A DNA stretch of 64,000 nucleotides, taken from Arthrobacter sp. ISL-85. Lineage in GTDB: Bacteria; Actinomycetota; Actinomycetes; Actinomycetales; Micrococcaceae. The position numbers were made by a program, and so were the translations under genes. Positions 8,102-16,709 of this stretch are shown one piece after another (the stretch's first letter is position 1; every line of letters begins with the position of its first letter). The DNA lies in the NCBI RefSeq assembly GCF_018613675.1, contig NZ_JAGGPQ010000024.1:144511-208510 (forward strand). The letters run 5' to 3'. Below the pieces are notes generated by a model. It ran no database searches. It worked only from the letters and a program-made list of their open reading frames with translations, and had not been told where the DNA came from.

Positions 8102-8112
8102 GAGACACGCCC
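8102..8112. repeat. Right terminal inverted repeat of the IS element
   Basis: GAGACACGCCC is the exact inverse of the left end. The following TA at 8113-8114 is the second copy of the target duplication. Confidence 0.9.
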
Positions 8113-8771
8113 TAGGCGCCCGGGGAACCGGGACTGGCAGCCTCGGCTCCACCCACCCCGGACCCGTCAACGTCAGCCACGTCATCGGCCGCAATCGCGT
8201 CGGGCACGAACGGTTCCGCGAACCACAGCCGGGTCTCCCCATACTTCTTCTCGGCGAACCTCGTCATCCCGTCCGGCCATCCTGGTTCCGGGGAGCGCGA
8301 CGACCGTTCCACCACCACCACGGCACCGGGGGCCAGGTGCGCGGCAAGCTTCTGCAGCACGGCGGAAAGCGCCCCACCCTCCAGCGGGTACGGCGGATCC
8401 AGGAACACCAGATCCCAGGCGGCCGTTTCAGCGGCGCGGTCCAGGAAGGGCTCTACCTTTGAGCGGTGCACGGTGACGATTTTGCGGCCCAGCACTCCAT
8501 TAATGAGGTCGGCGTTGCGCTGGCACACGGCGCTGGCCTTGGCGTCCGACTCGACCAGGTCCACCGACCGCGCTCCCCTGCTGCCGCTTTCCACCCCCAG
8601 GGCGCCCGAACCGGCATACAGGTCCAGAACCCGTGCGCCGGAAATCACGTCAAACGCATCGAGGCGGGAGAACAGCGCTTCCTTCACCCGGTCCGTGGTG
8701 GGCCTGGTCAACGATCCCGGGACCGCCGCGAGCGGGGTGCCACCCGCCGCACCGGCGATGATCCTCGTCAT
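8112..8771 (-). CDS. rsmD: 16S rRNA (guanine(966)-N2)-methyltransferase
   Basis: This protein of about 219 residues methylates G966 of 16S rRNA using S-adenosylmethionine. It has the family start MTRIIAGAAGG, the RPTTDRVKEALFS segment, the SAM loop VLDLYAGSGALGVE and the catalytic DPPY in LVFLDPPYPLEG. The ATG at 8771 is preferred over a GTG three codons upstream because it matches the family start. Its stop codon borrows the terminal base of the IS element (CTA on the plus strand, 8112-8114) and was evidently TAG before insertion. It is the last gene of the thiL-DAK2-recG-rsmD run. Confidence 0.92.
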   Translation of the reverse strand: MTRIIAGAAGGTPLAAVPGSLTRPTTDRVKEALFSRLDAFDVISGARVLDLYAGSGALGVESGSRGARSVDLVESDAKASAVCQRNADLINGVLGRKIVTVHRSKVEPFLDRAAETAAWDLVFLDPPYPLEGGALSAVLQKLAAHLAPGAVVVVERSSRSPEPGWPDGMTRFAEKKYGETRLWFAEPFVPDAIAADDVADVDGSGVGGAEAASPGSPGA

Positions 8772-8813
8772 GGCGCCCACCGCGACCCAGCAGCGACCAG
8801 TGCGCTTTCGTTG

Positions 8814-11084
8814 CTAACCGCGTTCAAGGAACGCCTCCTTCTCGGGGTTGAGGTACTTCTCGATCGCATCGGCCAGTTCGGGGTGGCCCGACAGCAGCGG
8901 GTCCCCGCCAACGATCACCTGGGCGTCTTCCCGCGCCCGGGCTATCACGTCCTCGTGTTCAAGGACCCGCAGCAGCTTCAAGGTGGACCGGCCGCCGGAC
9001 TGGGACGCACCGAGGATATCGCCCTCGCGCCGCAGCTTGAGGTCCTCCTGCGACAGGACAAAACCATCCGTGGTTGCGGCCACGGCTTCCAGCCGCCGCC
9101 GGCTTGGGTGGCCGGGCTCGAGGGCGGTGACCAGCAGGCAGGTCCCGGGCAGGCCGCCGCGGCCGACACGGCCGCGGAGCTGGTGCAGCTGGGAGATCCC
9201 GAACCTGTCGGCGTCCAGGATGACCATCAGGGTGGCGTTGTGGACGTCCACCCCCACCTCTATGACGGTGGTGGAGACGAGCAGCTTGATGCGGTTGGCG
9301 GTAAACCCCGCCATGGTGTCCGTTTTCACATCGGGTTCCTGGCGCCCGTGGAGGGGAGCCAGCGGGACCCCGGTGAGCGAGGGCTCGGTGAGTAGATGGT
9401 CCACGACGGCGGTGACGGACGCCAGCTCCCGGGCCTCCTCCGTCTCCACGCCCGGTGGCGCGGCCTCCCCCGGACTGAAGTCGCCGTCGTCGTCCGTTCC
9501 AATCTTGGGACAGACAACATAAACCTGGTGGCCCGCGTCGATCTCCTCCCTGGCCCGCGCCCAGATCCGTGCTGCCCAGGCTGGATTTTCCGCGAGGCCA
9601 ACGAGATGCGTGGTGATTGGCGCCCGCCCCTTGGGCAGTTCATCAAGGGTGGAGGTCTCGAGGTCACCGAACACCGTCATTGCCACGGTGCGGGGAATCG
9701 GCGTGGCGGTCATGACCAGCAGGTGCGGCGGCTTCCGGGCCTTGGCCCGCAGGGCATCGCGCTGTTCCACGCCGAAGCGGTGCTGTTCGTCCACCACGAT
9801 CAGGCCAAGGTCATAGAAAGAGACGTTGTCGCTGAGCAAGGCATGGGTGCCGATGATGATCCCTGCCGTCCCGGCGGCGGCATCCAGCATGGCTTGCTTC
9901 CGGGCGGCCGTGAGCATGGACCCGGTCAGCAGCGTGACCTGGACGGAAGGCCCGTCACCCCCGGCCAGGCCGCCCAGGAGCCCGTCGCTGGAGAGGGGAC
10001 CAAGGGTCCTGCGGATGGAGTCGTAGTGCTGGGCGGCGAGCACTTCAGTAGGGGCCAGGAGCGCGGCCTGGCCGCCGGCGTCCACCACCTGCAACATGGC
10101 CCGCAGCGCCACGACGGTCTTTCCGGAGCCTACTTCGCCCTGCAGCAGCCGGTTCATGGGCGTGTCCTGCGCCAGTTCCGCGGCGAGGGTCTTGCCGACG
10201 GCGGCCTGGCCTGCCGTGAGCGTGAACGGCAGGTTTTGGTCGAAGGCGGCAAGGATGCCTTCGCTGAGGGGGCGCCGTGCGGTGGCTTCCTCCGCGGCGA
10301 GCTGGGCCCGGCGCCGGGCGAGTGCTGACTGCAGCACCAGGGCTTCCTGGTAACGGAACCGGTCGCGTGCACGCTTCCAGTCGCCAGCGGTTTCAGGCAT
10401 GTGTATGAGGCGGTAGGCGTTCGCCACGGGCAGGAAGCTTTCCCTCGCTGCGACCGCCGGAGGAACCGGGTCCGGCACCGAGCCAAGGTCCGAGGTCTCG
10501 AGCAGCGTGGAGACCACCTTATGGATCTTCCAGCTGGGCAGCTTGGCCGTGGCCGGATAGACCGGAATGGGCATGGCCGCGAGTTTTTCGGGGTCCTGCC
10601 CGCCGTCGCTGAACGGGTCTTCGTCCAGGAGCTGGAAGTCCGGGTTGGTGAGGCCAAGCTTTCCCTTGAAGCTGGTAACCCTGCCCGAAAACAAGGCGCG
10701 GCGTCCCTGCAGGAGTTCGTTTTTCGCCTTGAACCCGTTGAAGAAGCTGATTTTGAGGGTGCCGGGAACTTTGCCGGTGTAATCCCGGCCACCCACCAGC
10801 CGCAGCCCCTGCTGCCCGTCGTCGTCGGAAACAATGACGTCGGTGATGGTTCCCCGCCGTGCCTGCATGTGGCGGGTGCTGCTGGATAGAACGCGGGCAA
10901 TGAGGGTGACTTCCTCGTCCAGCGGCAGCTCCGTGATGGGCGTCAATTCACCGCGGCTCATGTAGCGGCGCGGGAAATAGTTGAGGAGGCCTTCCACAGT
11001 GGTGATGCCGAGATGTTTCTCAATGACCGCCGCCGAACGCTTCCCGATCCGCCGCTCCAGGGCCAGCTCCAGCTCAGCGTTCAT
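8814..11084 (-). CDS. recG: ATP-dependent DNA helicase RecG
   Basis: This 756-residue helicase remodels stalled replication forks and Holliday junctions. An N-terminal OB-fold wedge region is followed by the helicase core with Walker A GEVGSGKTVVALRA (near residue 320), the RecG-type motif II DEQHRFGVEQR (near 430), TATPIPRT, and motif VI QLRGRVGRGG. Length is slightly above the family average. The ATG overlaps the end of the DAK2 gene by 11 nt and the stop is about 42 nt before rsmD. Confidence 0.96.
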   Translation of the reverse strand: MNAELELALERRIGKRSAAVIEKHLGITTVEGLLNYFPRRYMSRGELTPITELPLDEEVTLIARVLSSSTRHMQARRGTITDVIVSDDDGQQGLRLVGGRDYTGKVPGTLKISFFNGFKAKNELLQGRRALFSGRVTSFKGKLGLTNPDFQLLDEDPFSDGGQDPEKLAAMPIPVYPATAKLPSWKIHKVVSTLLETSDLGSVPDPVPPAVAARESFLPVANAYRLIHMPETAGDWKRARDRFRYQEALVLQSALARRRAQLAAEEATARRPLSEGILAAFDQNLPFTLTAGQAAVGKTLAAELAQDTPMNRLLQGEVGSGKTVVALRAMLQVVDAGGQAALLAPTEVLAAQHYDSIRRTLGPLSSDGLLGGLAGGDGPSVQVTLLTGSMLTAARKQAMLDAAAGTAGIIIGTHALLSDNVSFYDLGLIVVDEQHRFGVEQRDALRAKARKPPHLLVMTATPIPRTVAMTVFGDLETSTLDELPKGRAPITTHLVGLAENPAWAARIWARAREEIDAGHQVYVVCPKIGTDDDGDFSPGEAAPPGVETEEARELASVTAVVDHLLTEPSLTGVPLAPLHGRQEPDVKTDTMAGFTANRIKLLVSTTVIEVGVDVHNATLMVILDADRFGISQLHQLRGRVGRGGLPGTCLLVTALEPGHPSRRRLEAVAATTDGFVLSQEDLKLRREGDILGASQSGGRSTLKLLRVLEHEDVIARAREDAQVIVGGDPLLSGHPELADAIEKYLNPEKEAFLERG

Positions 11085-12093
11085 GCCCGCCGGTGTTCAC
11101 CGCATCCGTATCCGGGTCCCGGGGCAGCGCCAGTTCGCTGATGCTGATCTGGGAAGGTTCGCCCAGCGACCGGATGATTTCTACCGCCGGGGCGGCGTCC
11201 GGCACGTGCACGTGCACCCGCCACCGGTAGTTGCCTTCAGCGTCCGGCCCGTTGCCCACCTGGCTCATGATGACTGACTCACCAATCTCATCCAGCCGCT
11301 GCCGGAGGGTGGCGGCGTTCAGGGGCGAAAGGTTGATGGTGCACATGACTTCCACGCCGTCGTCGTCCGGCATGGAGGTATGGATGTGGGGATCGGAGAC
11401 GTCGTAGCCGTGCAGCCCATCAAGGAGCTCACCCTGCAATTCCTCCCCCATGACGGCCGAGCGGAGGCAGTCGAGGATCAGCAGCATCCCCACCCCGCCC
11501 GCATCCACCACCCGGGCGGACTGAAGCGCATCGAGCTGCTCCTCGGTGTGGATTACTGCCGCCAGGGCTCCCTCCACCGCTGCGTCCAGCGCAAGGCCCA
11601 GGGCATGGTTGCTGTCATCGCCGTCCTGGCCCGCGTCGACGGCCGCAGCGGCACGGGCGGCAGCCTCCATGACTGAAAGCATGGTTCCCGGAACGGGATC
11701 ACTCAGGGCCGACCAGGCGCGGATCTGCGCGCGGTTCAGGGCCGCCGACAGGAGCGTGGACGTCAAGCGGGTATGTCCGGCCAGCGGTTCAGCCGCAGCA
11801 CACAGGAATACCGAAAACAGGGTGCCGGAATTTCCCCTGGCCTCTTCCATGGCTGCCTGCCCTGCAATGGAAAGGACTTCCCCGACGTCGACTGGCGCCG
11901 GCTGGTCTGGATCCAACACCAGCGAACGTGCGGCGGCGCGGACCGTGAGGTAGAGGTTAGTGCCGGTATCGCCGTCGGCCACCGGGAAGATGTTGATGGC
12001 GTTGAGCCGGTCGCTGTGGTTACCCAGGGCAGTTTCAGCCTTGCCCAGCCACCTCCTCATCGCCAGCGCGTTGGCGGCAACTTTAGTGTGCAA
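11074..12093 (-). CDS. DAK2-domain (DhaL/FakA-like) protein
   Basis: This 339-residue protein has an N-terminal DhaL/DAK2 nucleotide-binding domain (NAINIFPVADGDTGTNLYLT, ARGNSGTLFS) and a shortened C-terminal part. In firmicutes the related FakA phosphorylates fatty acids bound to FakB. Here the substrate is unproven and no FakB/DegV gene is in the window. The start is TTG at 12093, overlapping the thiL stop by 11 nt; an ATG 11 codons later (12060) is the alternative. Its position between thiL and recG is common in Actinobacteria. Confidence 0.85.
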   Translation of the reverse strand: MHTKVAANALAMRRWLGKAETALGNHSDRLNAINIFPVADGDTGTNLYLTVRAAARSLVLDPDQPAPVDVGEVLSIAGQAAMEEARGNSGTLFSVFLCAAAEPLAGHTRLTSTLLSAALNRAQIRAWSALSDPVPGTMLSVMEAAARAAAAVDAGQDGDDSNHALGLALDAAVEGALAAVIHTEEQLDALQSARVVDAGGVGMLLILDCLRSAVMGEELQGELLDGLHGYDVSDPHIHTSMPDDDGVEVMCTINLSPLNAATLRQRLDEIGESVIMSQVGNGPDAEGNYRWRVHVHVPDAAPAVEIIRSLGEPSQISISELALPRDPDTDAVNTGGHER

Positions 12094-13129
12094 AGTGATC
12101 CCATCCCCCGGTGTCCGCGGCCCGGCCAGCTATCAGGACACCCGGGCCTTCGTCGGTACCGAGTGCATGTATCGAGCCTAGCGCAGTGAATCCGCGTGGC
12201 AGCTGAACGTCCGCAGGGAATGTGGCCAGCAGCCCGTGGTCCTCACCGCCGCCGAGCACCCACTGTGCGGCATCCGCTCCCAGCCGTCCCGCAGCGGGGG
12301 CCAGGACGTCCGCCAACCGGGTAAGCATCGCTGGATCGAGGGCGACGTTCACCTTGCTGGCGGTGGCAAGCCGCTTCCCGTCGCGCAAAAGTCCGTCCGA
12401 AATATCAAGCATTGCGGTGGCGCCCGCGGCCCGGGCGTCAGGCCCCGCTTCCAACGGGGGCCGCGGGCGGCACTGAAGGTCGATGAAGGCATGCTCTGCG
12501 GGGGTAAGGGTGTCCAGGGCAACGCCCGATTCGAGCAGGGCCAGGCCCGCCGCCGCATGGCCAACCGTTCCGGCCAGCGCGAGGATGTCCCCCGGCCGGG
12601 CACCGGACCGGAGCACCGGTCGGCCGCCGTCGAGGGTTCCCAGGACCGCCGCGGTCACCGAAATTTCCCGGCCCCGGCCAAGGTCGCCGCCCGCCACGGA
12701 ACAGTGGACTGCCCCGAGTTCCCGGATTCCGGCCGTCAGCCCGTCCGCCAGGTCCTCCACCCAGCGCACCGGCGTGTCAACGGGGAGGGTGAGGCTGACC
12801 ACCATGGATGTTGCCTGCGCGCCCATGGCGTTGATGTCGCTGAGGTTCTGTGCTGCGGCCTTCCAGCCGACATCGAATCCGGTGGTGCGGTAGCCGTTGG
12901 GCCACAGGAGCCGGAAATCCTGGTCCTGGACCTGGGTGTCGATGCTGATGACGGTCTTTCCGTCCGGGGCCGAAACGATGGCGGCGTCGTCTCCCGGCCC
13001 GAGCAGGGTGCTTGCGGCGTGGCCACCTTCCATACGCAGGCGCGGAAAGATCCGTGCCAGCAGGTCGGCTTCGGAAAGTCCGGCCACGGTGGGCTGGCGG
13101 TCAACGCGGTTACGCAGGTCTTCAGGCAC
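12083..13129 (-). CDS. thiL: Thiamine-monophosphate kinase
   Basis: This 348-residue kinase phosphorylates thiamine monophosphate to the active diphosphate. The family N-terminus LSEADLLARIFPRL is followed by LLGPGDDAAIV, the conserved VGWKAAAQNLSDINAMGA, and AMLDISDGLLRD with the metal-binding aspartates. Start GTG. No TPP riboswitch is visible in the 69 bp between this start and the divergent DUF3515 gene. It is first in the thiL-DAK2-recG-rsmD series with overlapping genes. Confidence 0.94.
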   Translation of the reverse strand: MPEDLRNRVDRQPTVAGLSEADLLARIFPRLRMEGGHAASTLLGPGDDAAIVSAPDGKTVISIDTQVQDQDFRLLWPNGYRTTGFDVGWKAAAQNLSDINAMGAQATSMVVSLTLPVDTPVRWVEDLADGLTAGIRELGAVHCSVAGGDLGRGREISVTAAVLGTLDGGRPVLRSGARPGDILALAGTVGHAAAGLALLESGVALDTLTPAEHAFIDLQCRPRPPLEAGPDARAAGATAMLDISDGLLRDGKRLATASKVNVALDPAMLTRLADVLAPAAGRLGADAAQWVLGGGEDHGLLATFPADVQLPRGFTALGSIHALGTDEGPGVLIAGRAADTGGWDHFAH

Positions 13130-13186
13130 GCCACTACGCTACCGCGAGCGGCCGACATTGTGTCCGGACGGGGACGGCGGCGGCGA

Positions 13187-13192
13187 TAGGCT
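13187..13192 (+). promoter_or_regulatory. -10 hexamer TAGGCT of the DUF3515 gene (leaderless type)
   Basis: TAGGCT ends 6 nt before the ATG at 13199. No ribosome-binding site is present, so transcription probably starts at the start codon. A clear -35 is not seen. Confidence 0.45.
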
Positions 13193-13198
13193 GGAACC

Positions 13199-13702
13199 AT
13201 GCACCATCCCCAGCTGCCCCTGTCCGCCCGTGCCGCCAGGATGGCGATGGTTGGCGGGATCGCCGCCCTGTCCTTGACTGCCTGCTCCCCCACGGTGGAC
13301 GTCACAGCTGCCAAGGATGCCGCCAACCCGGCCTGCGCACCGATGATGGTGGCCCTGCCGGATGCCATTGGTGATTCGCGGTTGCGAAAGACCAACAGCC
13401 AAGCCACCGCAGCCTGGGGCGATCCCTCCGTGGTTATCCTTCGCTGCGGCGTCAACGTCCCCGGGCCGACGACGGACCGCTGCGTCACCGTTAACGGCGT
13501 CGACTGGGTCATCAAAGAGGGCGACCCGGTGTGGACGCTGACTACCTACGGACGTGAACCGGCCACGGAGATTCTCATGGATCCGGACAAGATCAGCTCC
13601 GCGACAGTGCTGGCGGATCTGGCAGCAGCAGCGGCCAAGGTGCCGTCGTCACGAAACTGCGTGGGCCAGGAGGACTTGCAGAACCTGCCGCAAAGCCAGT
13701 AG
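13199..13702 (+). CDS. DUF3515 family lipoprotein
   Basis: The product is 167 residues, with an N-terminal signal region and the lipobox LTAC at Cys29, so it is probably a lipid-anchored extracytoplasmic protein. The mature part shows DUF3515 features (ACAPMMVALPD, WGDPSVVILRCGV, VDWVIKEGDPVWTLTTYGR). Function is unknown. It is commonly found beside thiL and ddl in Actinobacteria, as here, and is convergent with ddl 30 bp away. Confidence 0.85.
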   Translation: MHHPQLPLSARAARMAMVGGIAALSLTACSPTVDVTAAKDAANPACAPMMVALPDAIGDSRLRKTNSQATAAWGDPSVVILRCGVNVPGPTTDRCVTVNGVDWVIKEGDPVWTLTTYGREPATEILMDPDKISSATVLADLAAAAAKVPSSRNCVGQEDLQNLPQSQ

Positions 13703-13732
13703 CAGCGGCAGGTTCCGGCACCGTGGTGGGGA

Positions 13733-14881
13733 TCAGCGGAGGCCGGTGCTGCGGTTCAGTGCCAGGTAGATCAGCTCGTCGATCAGGTCGGCGTAGCCCA
13801 GTCCTGAGGCTGCCCACATCTGCGGATACATGCTCTTGGGCGTGAAGCCGGGCATGGTGTTGATCTCATTGATGATCAACTCGCCCTCGGGGGTGTAGAA
13901 GAAGTCCACGCGGCTCAGTCCCTCGGCACCAACTGCGTCAAAAGCGGCGGCAGCCAGCTCCCGGACCCGTGAGATCGCTTCCGCCGGGATGTTGGCAGGG
14001 CAGCTCAGGGCTGCGGCGTCATCCTCCACGTACTTGGCATTGAAGTCGTAGAACTCGTGGGTTCCCCCCGATACGGAGATTTCGCCGGGCATCGATGTCC
14101 GCGGCGCATCCGTTCCCCTGCCTTCCAGGACAGCGCACTCGATTTCGCGGCCGATGATTCCGGCTTCGATCACAAGTTTGAGGTCATGGCGGCGGGCTTC
14201 CTCGATGGCGGCGTCCAGCTCCTCGAGGGAGTCGACTTTCGAGATGCCCATGGAGGAACCTGCCCGGGCCGGCTTGACGAACACGGGGAACCCCAGCCGG
14301 TCCACCTGTTTCCGCACAGCTTCGGGGTCCTTGCGCCACTGCCGGTCGGACACGGCCACATACGGGCCAACATGCAGCCCGGCGGCTTCGAAGACCACCT
14401 TCATATAGTGCTTGTCCATGCCGACGGCGGACGCCAGGACTCCGGCGCCCACGTAGCGGGTGTCGGAAAGCTCGAGCAGCCCCTGGATGGTGCCGTCCTC
14501 CCCAAAGGGGCCATGCAGCAGCGGAAAGACCACGTCAACGGTGCCCAGTTCCTGCGGAACCTGGTTGGGCGCTGCCACGATCAGCTGGTGTTCCCCGCCG
14601 ATTTCAGCCAGGGTGACCGTCTGCGGCGAAGGCACGACCTCCGGGAGGGACGATGCCGAAAGTGACCACTGGCCGGTATCAGCTGGGGCAAGGACCCACT
14701 GGCCGGTCTTGGCAATCCCGATGGGAATGACCTCGTATTTGTCCTTGTTGATGGCACCCAGCACACCTGCCGCCGTTACGCAGCTCACGGCGTGCTCGCT
14801 GGAGCGGCCGCCGAAGAGCACTGCCACGCGCGGCTTCCTGGTGGTGGCCGTTTGACCTGTGGTGGGTTCGTCTTGGGACAT
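13733..14881 (-). CDS. ddl: D-alanine--D-alanine ligase
   Basis: This 382-residue ATP-grasp ligase makes the D-Ala-D-Ala dipeptide for peptidoglycan precursors. It has the N-terminal VAVLFGGRSSEHAVS, the PLLHGPFGEDGTIQG active-site region, the ATP-grasp motif FVKPARAGSSMGISKV and the metal-binding INEINTMPGFT. It is the final gene of the operon murA-plsC-gpsA-ddl; its ATG follows the gpsA stop by 2 nt. Confidence 0.96.
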   Translation of the reverse strand: MSQDEPTTGQTATTRKPRVAVLFGGRSSEHAVSCVTAAGVLGAINKDKYEVIPIGIAKTGQWVLAPADTGQWSLSASSLPEVVPSPQTVTLAEIGGEHQLIVAAPNQVPQELGTVDVVFPLLHGPFGEDGTIQGLLELSDTRYVGAGVLASAVGMDKHYMKVVFEAAGLHVGPYVAVSDRQWRKDPEAVRKQVDRLGFPVFVKPARAGSSMGISKVDSLEELDAAIEEARRHDLKLVIEAGIIGREIECAVLEGRGTDAPRTSMPGEISVSGGTHEFYDFNAKYVEDDAAALSCPANIPAEAISRVRELAAAAFDAVGAEGLSRVDFFYTPEGELIINEINTMPGFTPKSMYPQMWAASGLGYADLIDELIYLALNRSTGLR

Positions 14882-14883
14882 TT

Positions 14884-15933
14884 TCAGTAATCGCCTTCAG
14901 GTTTCAATTCCCGGGACAGCAGAACCGGCCCCAGTTGGTCAACGGACAGCTTGCCTGCCAGCACCGCCACGACGGCGGCAGTGATGGGCATCTCGACGCC
15001 GAGCTTACCGGCAAGTTCATGCACAGCCTGGCCGGATTTGATGCCTTCGGCGGTCTGGGTCATCTTCCGGCCCACCTCCTCCAGCGTCAGGCCCTGGCCC
15101 AGCAGCCGGCCGGCAGTGTGGTTCCGGGACAACGGGGAAGAGCAGGTTGCCACGAGGTCGCCAAGTCCGGCGAGCCCGGCCATGGTCTTCGCGTCGCCGC
15201 CCAATGCCAGCGCCAGGCGCGATGTTTCCGCCAGCCCCCGGGTTATCACCGAGGCCTTGGTGTTGTCCCCCATCTGCTTGCCCTCACAGATGCCAACGGC
15301 CAGGGCGATCACGTTCTTGACGATGCCGCCAATTTCGACGCCGACAACATCCGCTGTGGTGTATGGCCGGAAGTAGGGGGCGGTGCAGCTCCTGGCGAGC
15401 CAGCCCGCCGTCGCCGAGTCGGTGCAGGCCACCACTGACGCGGTAGGCTCCCCGCGCGCAATTTCCATGGCCAGGTTGGGTCCGGAGACGACCGCGATGC
15501 GTTCCATGGGCAGGTCCAGCTCCTGGCCGATAACCTCGCTCATCCGCGCGTCCGTCCCCAGCTCCAGGCCTTTCATGAGTGAGACGACGACGGCCCCGGG
15601 GGCAATCATGTCCTTCCACTCCCGCAGTTGGGGGCGCAGTGACTGGGCCGGAACGGCCACCACCACGAGTTCTGCTCCTGCCAGGACCTCCCGGATGTCG
15701 GTGGACGCTGTGATGGCCTCCGGCAGGACGATGTCCTTGAGGTAGTCGCTGTTGCGGTGCCTGGTGTTGATCTCCTCCACCACTTCGGCGCGCCTGCCCC
15801 ACAGCTTGATGGCTCGCGGGGTACCGGTGGCGGTGGCGGCATCCGCCAGGATCTTTGCGAACGTTGTCCCCCATGATCCTGCGCCGAGGACGGCCACCGT
15901 ACGGGCCGCTCCCGGCTTTCGGTCAGCGGTCAC
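14884..15933 (-). CDS. gpsA: Glycerol-3-phosphate dehydrogenase [NAD(P)+]
   Basis: This 349-residue enzyme reduces dihydroxyacetone phosphate to sn-glycerol-3-phosphate for phospholipid synthesis. It has the Rossmann motif VAVLGAGSWGTTFA, SGPNLAMEIARGEPTASV, and the catalytic region EIGGIVKNVIALAVGI. The GTG start overlaps the plsC stop by 4 nt (GTGA). Coupling with plsC puts the making and the acylation of glycerol phosphate in one operon. Confidence 0.96.
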   Translation of the reverse strand: MTADRKPGAARTVAVLGAGSWGTTFAKILADAATATGTPRAIKLWGRRAEVVEEINTRHRNSDYLKDIVLPEAITASTDIREVLAGAELVVVAVPAQSLRPQLREWKDMIAPGAVVVSLMKGLELGTDARMSEVIGQELDLPMERIAVVSGPNLAMEIARGEPTASVVACTDSATAGWLARSCTAPYFRPYTTADVVGVEIGGIVKNVIALAVGICEGKQMGDNTKASVITRGLAETSRLALALGGDAKTMAGLAGLGDLVATCSSPLSRNHTAGRLLGQGLTLEEVGRKMTQTAEGIKSGQAVHELAGKLGVEMPITAAVVAVLAGKLSVDQLGPVLLSRELKPEGDY

Positions 15934-16700
15934 GAAGCTTCCGTTCCGGTGCCCGGCTGCTGTCCGCGTTCCACGAAGCGCCCGTGCTTGGCCTGCTGCT
16001 GTTTGGCGGGATCCCAGCGCTGCGCGGGAGGCTGCTCACCACGCAGATCCGCCAGGAGTGCCGTGATGGCGTCCATGATCAGTTCGGTGGCCTCCGTCAG
16101 CGTGGCCTTGTCCAAGGGACGGCCCCGGAAGGCGCTCAAGTCCACCGGATCGCCCACGACGACGCGCGACCGTTTCCGCGGGAACAGGTGGAATGTCTTG
16201 CCATACCTGGGAAAGACTTCGTGCGCGCCCCAGTGGGCGATGGGAACCACCGGGATGTCCCCCTCAAGGGCCAGCCGGGCTGCGCCCGTGTGCCCCTTCA
16301 TCGGCCACAGGTCCGGATCACGCGTCAGGGTGCCTTCGGGGTAGATGATGATTGCACCACCCTCAGCCACGATCTCCTGGGCCACCTGCAGCGACCGGTT
16401 CGCTCCCGTCGTCGAACGCTCCACCGGCACCTGCTTGGTGGCGCGCAGGAGCGGGCCCAGGCCGGGAACCTTGAACAGCCCGGCCTTCGCCAGGAAGTGC
16501 GGGGCCCGCTTCTGGTTGTAGAGCATGTGCCCCACCACCAGGGGATCGATCTCGGTGCAGTGGTTGGGCGCGGCGATGAAGCCGCCGGCGGGAAGTTTCT
16601 TCGTGCCTTCCCACGTCTTGGACATCATGAGGTTCAGCAGCGGCCGGGCAATGGCGGCGATGAACACAAATGTGGCCCTGCTCTTGGCAGATTCCTTCAC
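15930..16700 (-). CDS. plsC: 1-acyl-sn-glycerol-3-phosphate acyltransferase (PlsC family)
   Basis: This 256-residue membrane-associated acyltransferase has the HX4D catalytic motif in APNHCTEIDPLV and the substrate motif IIYPEGTLTRDPD. It should acylate lysophosphatidic acid, although PlsC-family members also use other acceptors. Start GTG, 9 nt after the murA stop. The C-terminal tail is low-complexity and Gln-rich. It is translationally coupled to gpsA. Confidence 0.9.
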   Translation of the reverse strand: MKESAKSRATFVFIAAIARPLLNLMMSKTWEGTKKLPAGGFIAAPNHCTEIDPLVVGHMLYNQKRAPHFLAKAGLFKVPGLGPLLRATKQVPVERSTTGANRSLQVAQEIVAEGGAIIIYPEGTLTRDPDLWPMKGHTGAARLALEGDIPVVPIAHWGAHEVFPRYGKTFHLFPRKRSRVVVGDPVDLSAFRGRPLDKATLTEATELIMDAITALLADLRGEQPPAQRWDPAKQQQAKHGRFVERGQQPGTGTEAS

Positions 16701-16709
16701 AGTCCCGCT

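Larger units (their letters stand above)
7171..8112 (-). mobile_element. IS5-family insertion sequence (IS427-like), 942 bp
   Basis: The element is bounded by perfect 11-bp inverted repeats GGGCGTGTCTC (7171-7181 and, inverted, 8102-8112). It is flanked by a TA duplication (7169-7170 and 8113-8114) inside an original CTAG. It carries one transposase in two overlapping frames on the minus strand. Removing the element and one TA restores GGC-TAG-GCGCC, in which the stops of the spermidine-synthase-like gene and of rsmD overlapped. Intact termini and coding frames suggest a recent and possibly active copy. Family assignment rests on the transposase motifs and the 2-bp TA target. Confidence 0.9.

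Noticed and set aside
13130..13198. TPP riboswitch before thiL
   Set aside because: The intergenic space is only 69 bp and lacks the conserved THI-box elements.
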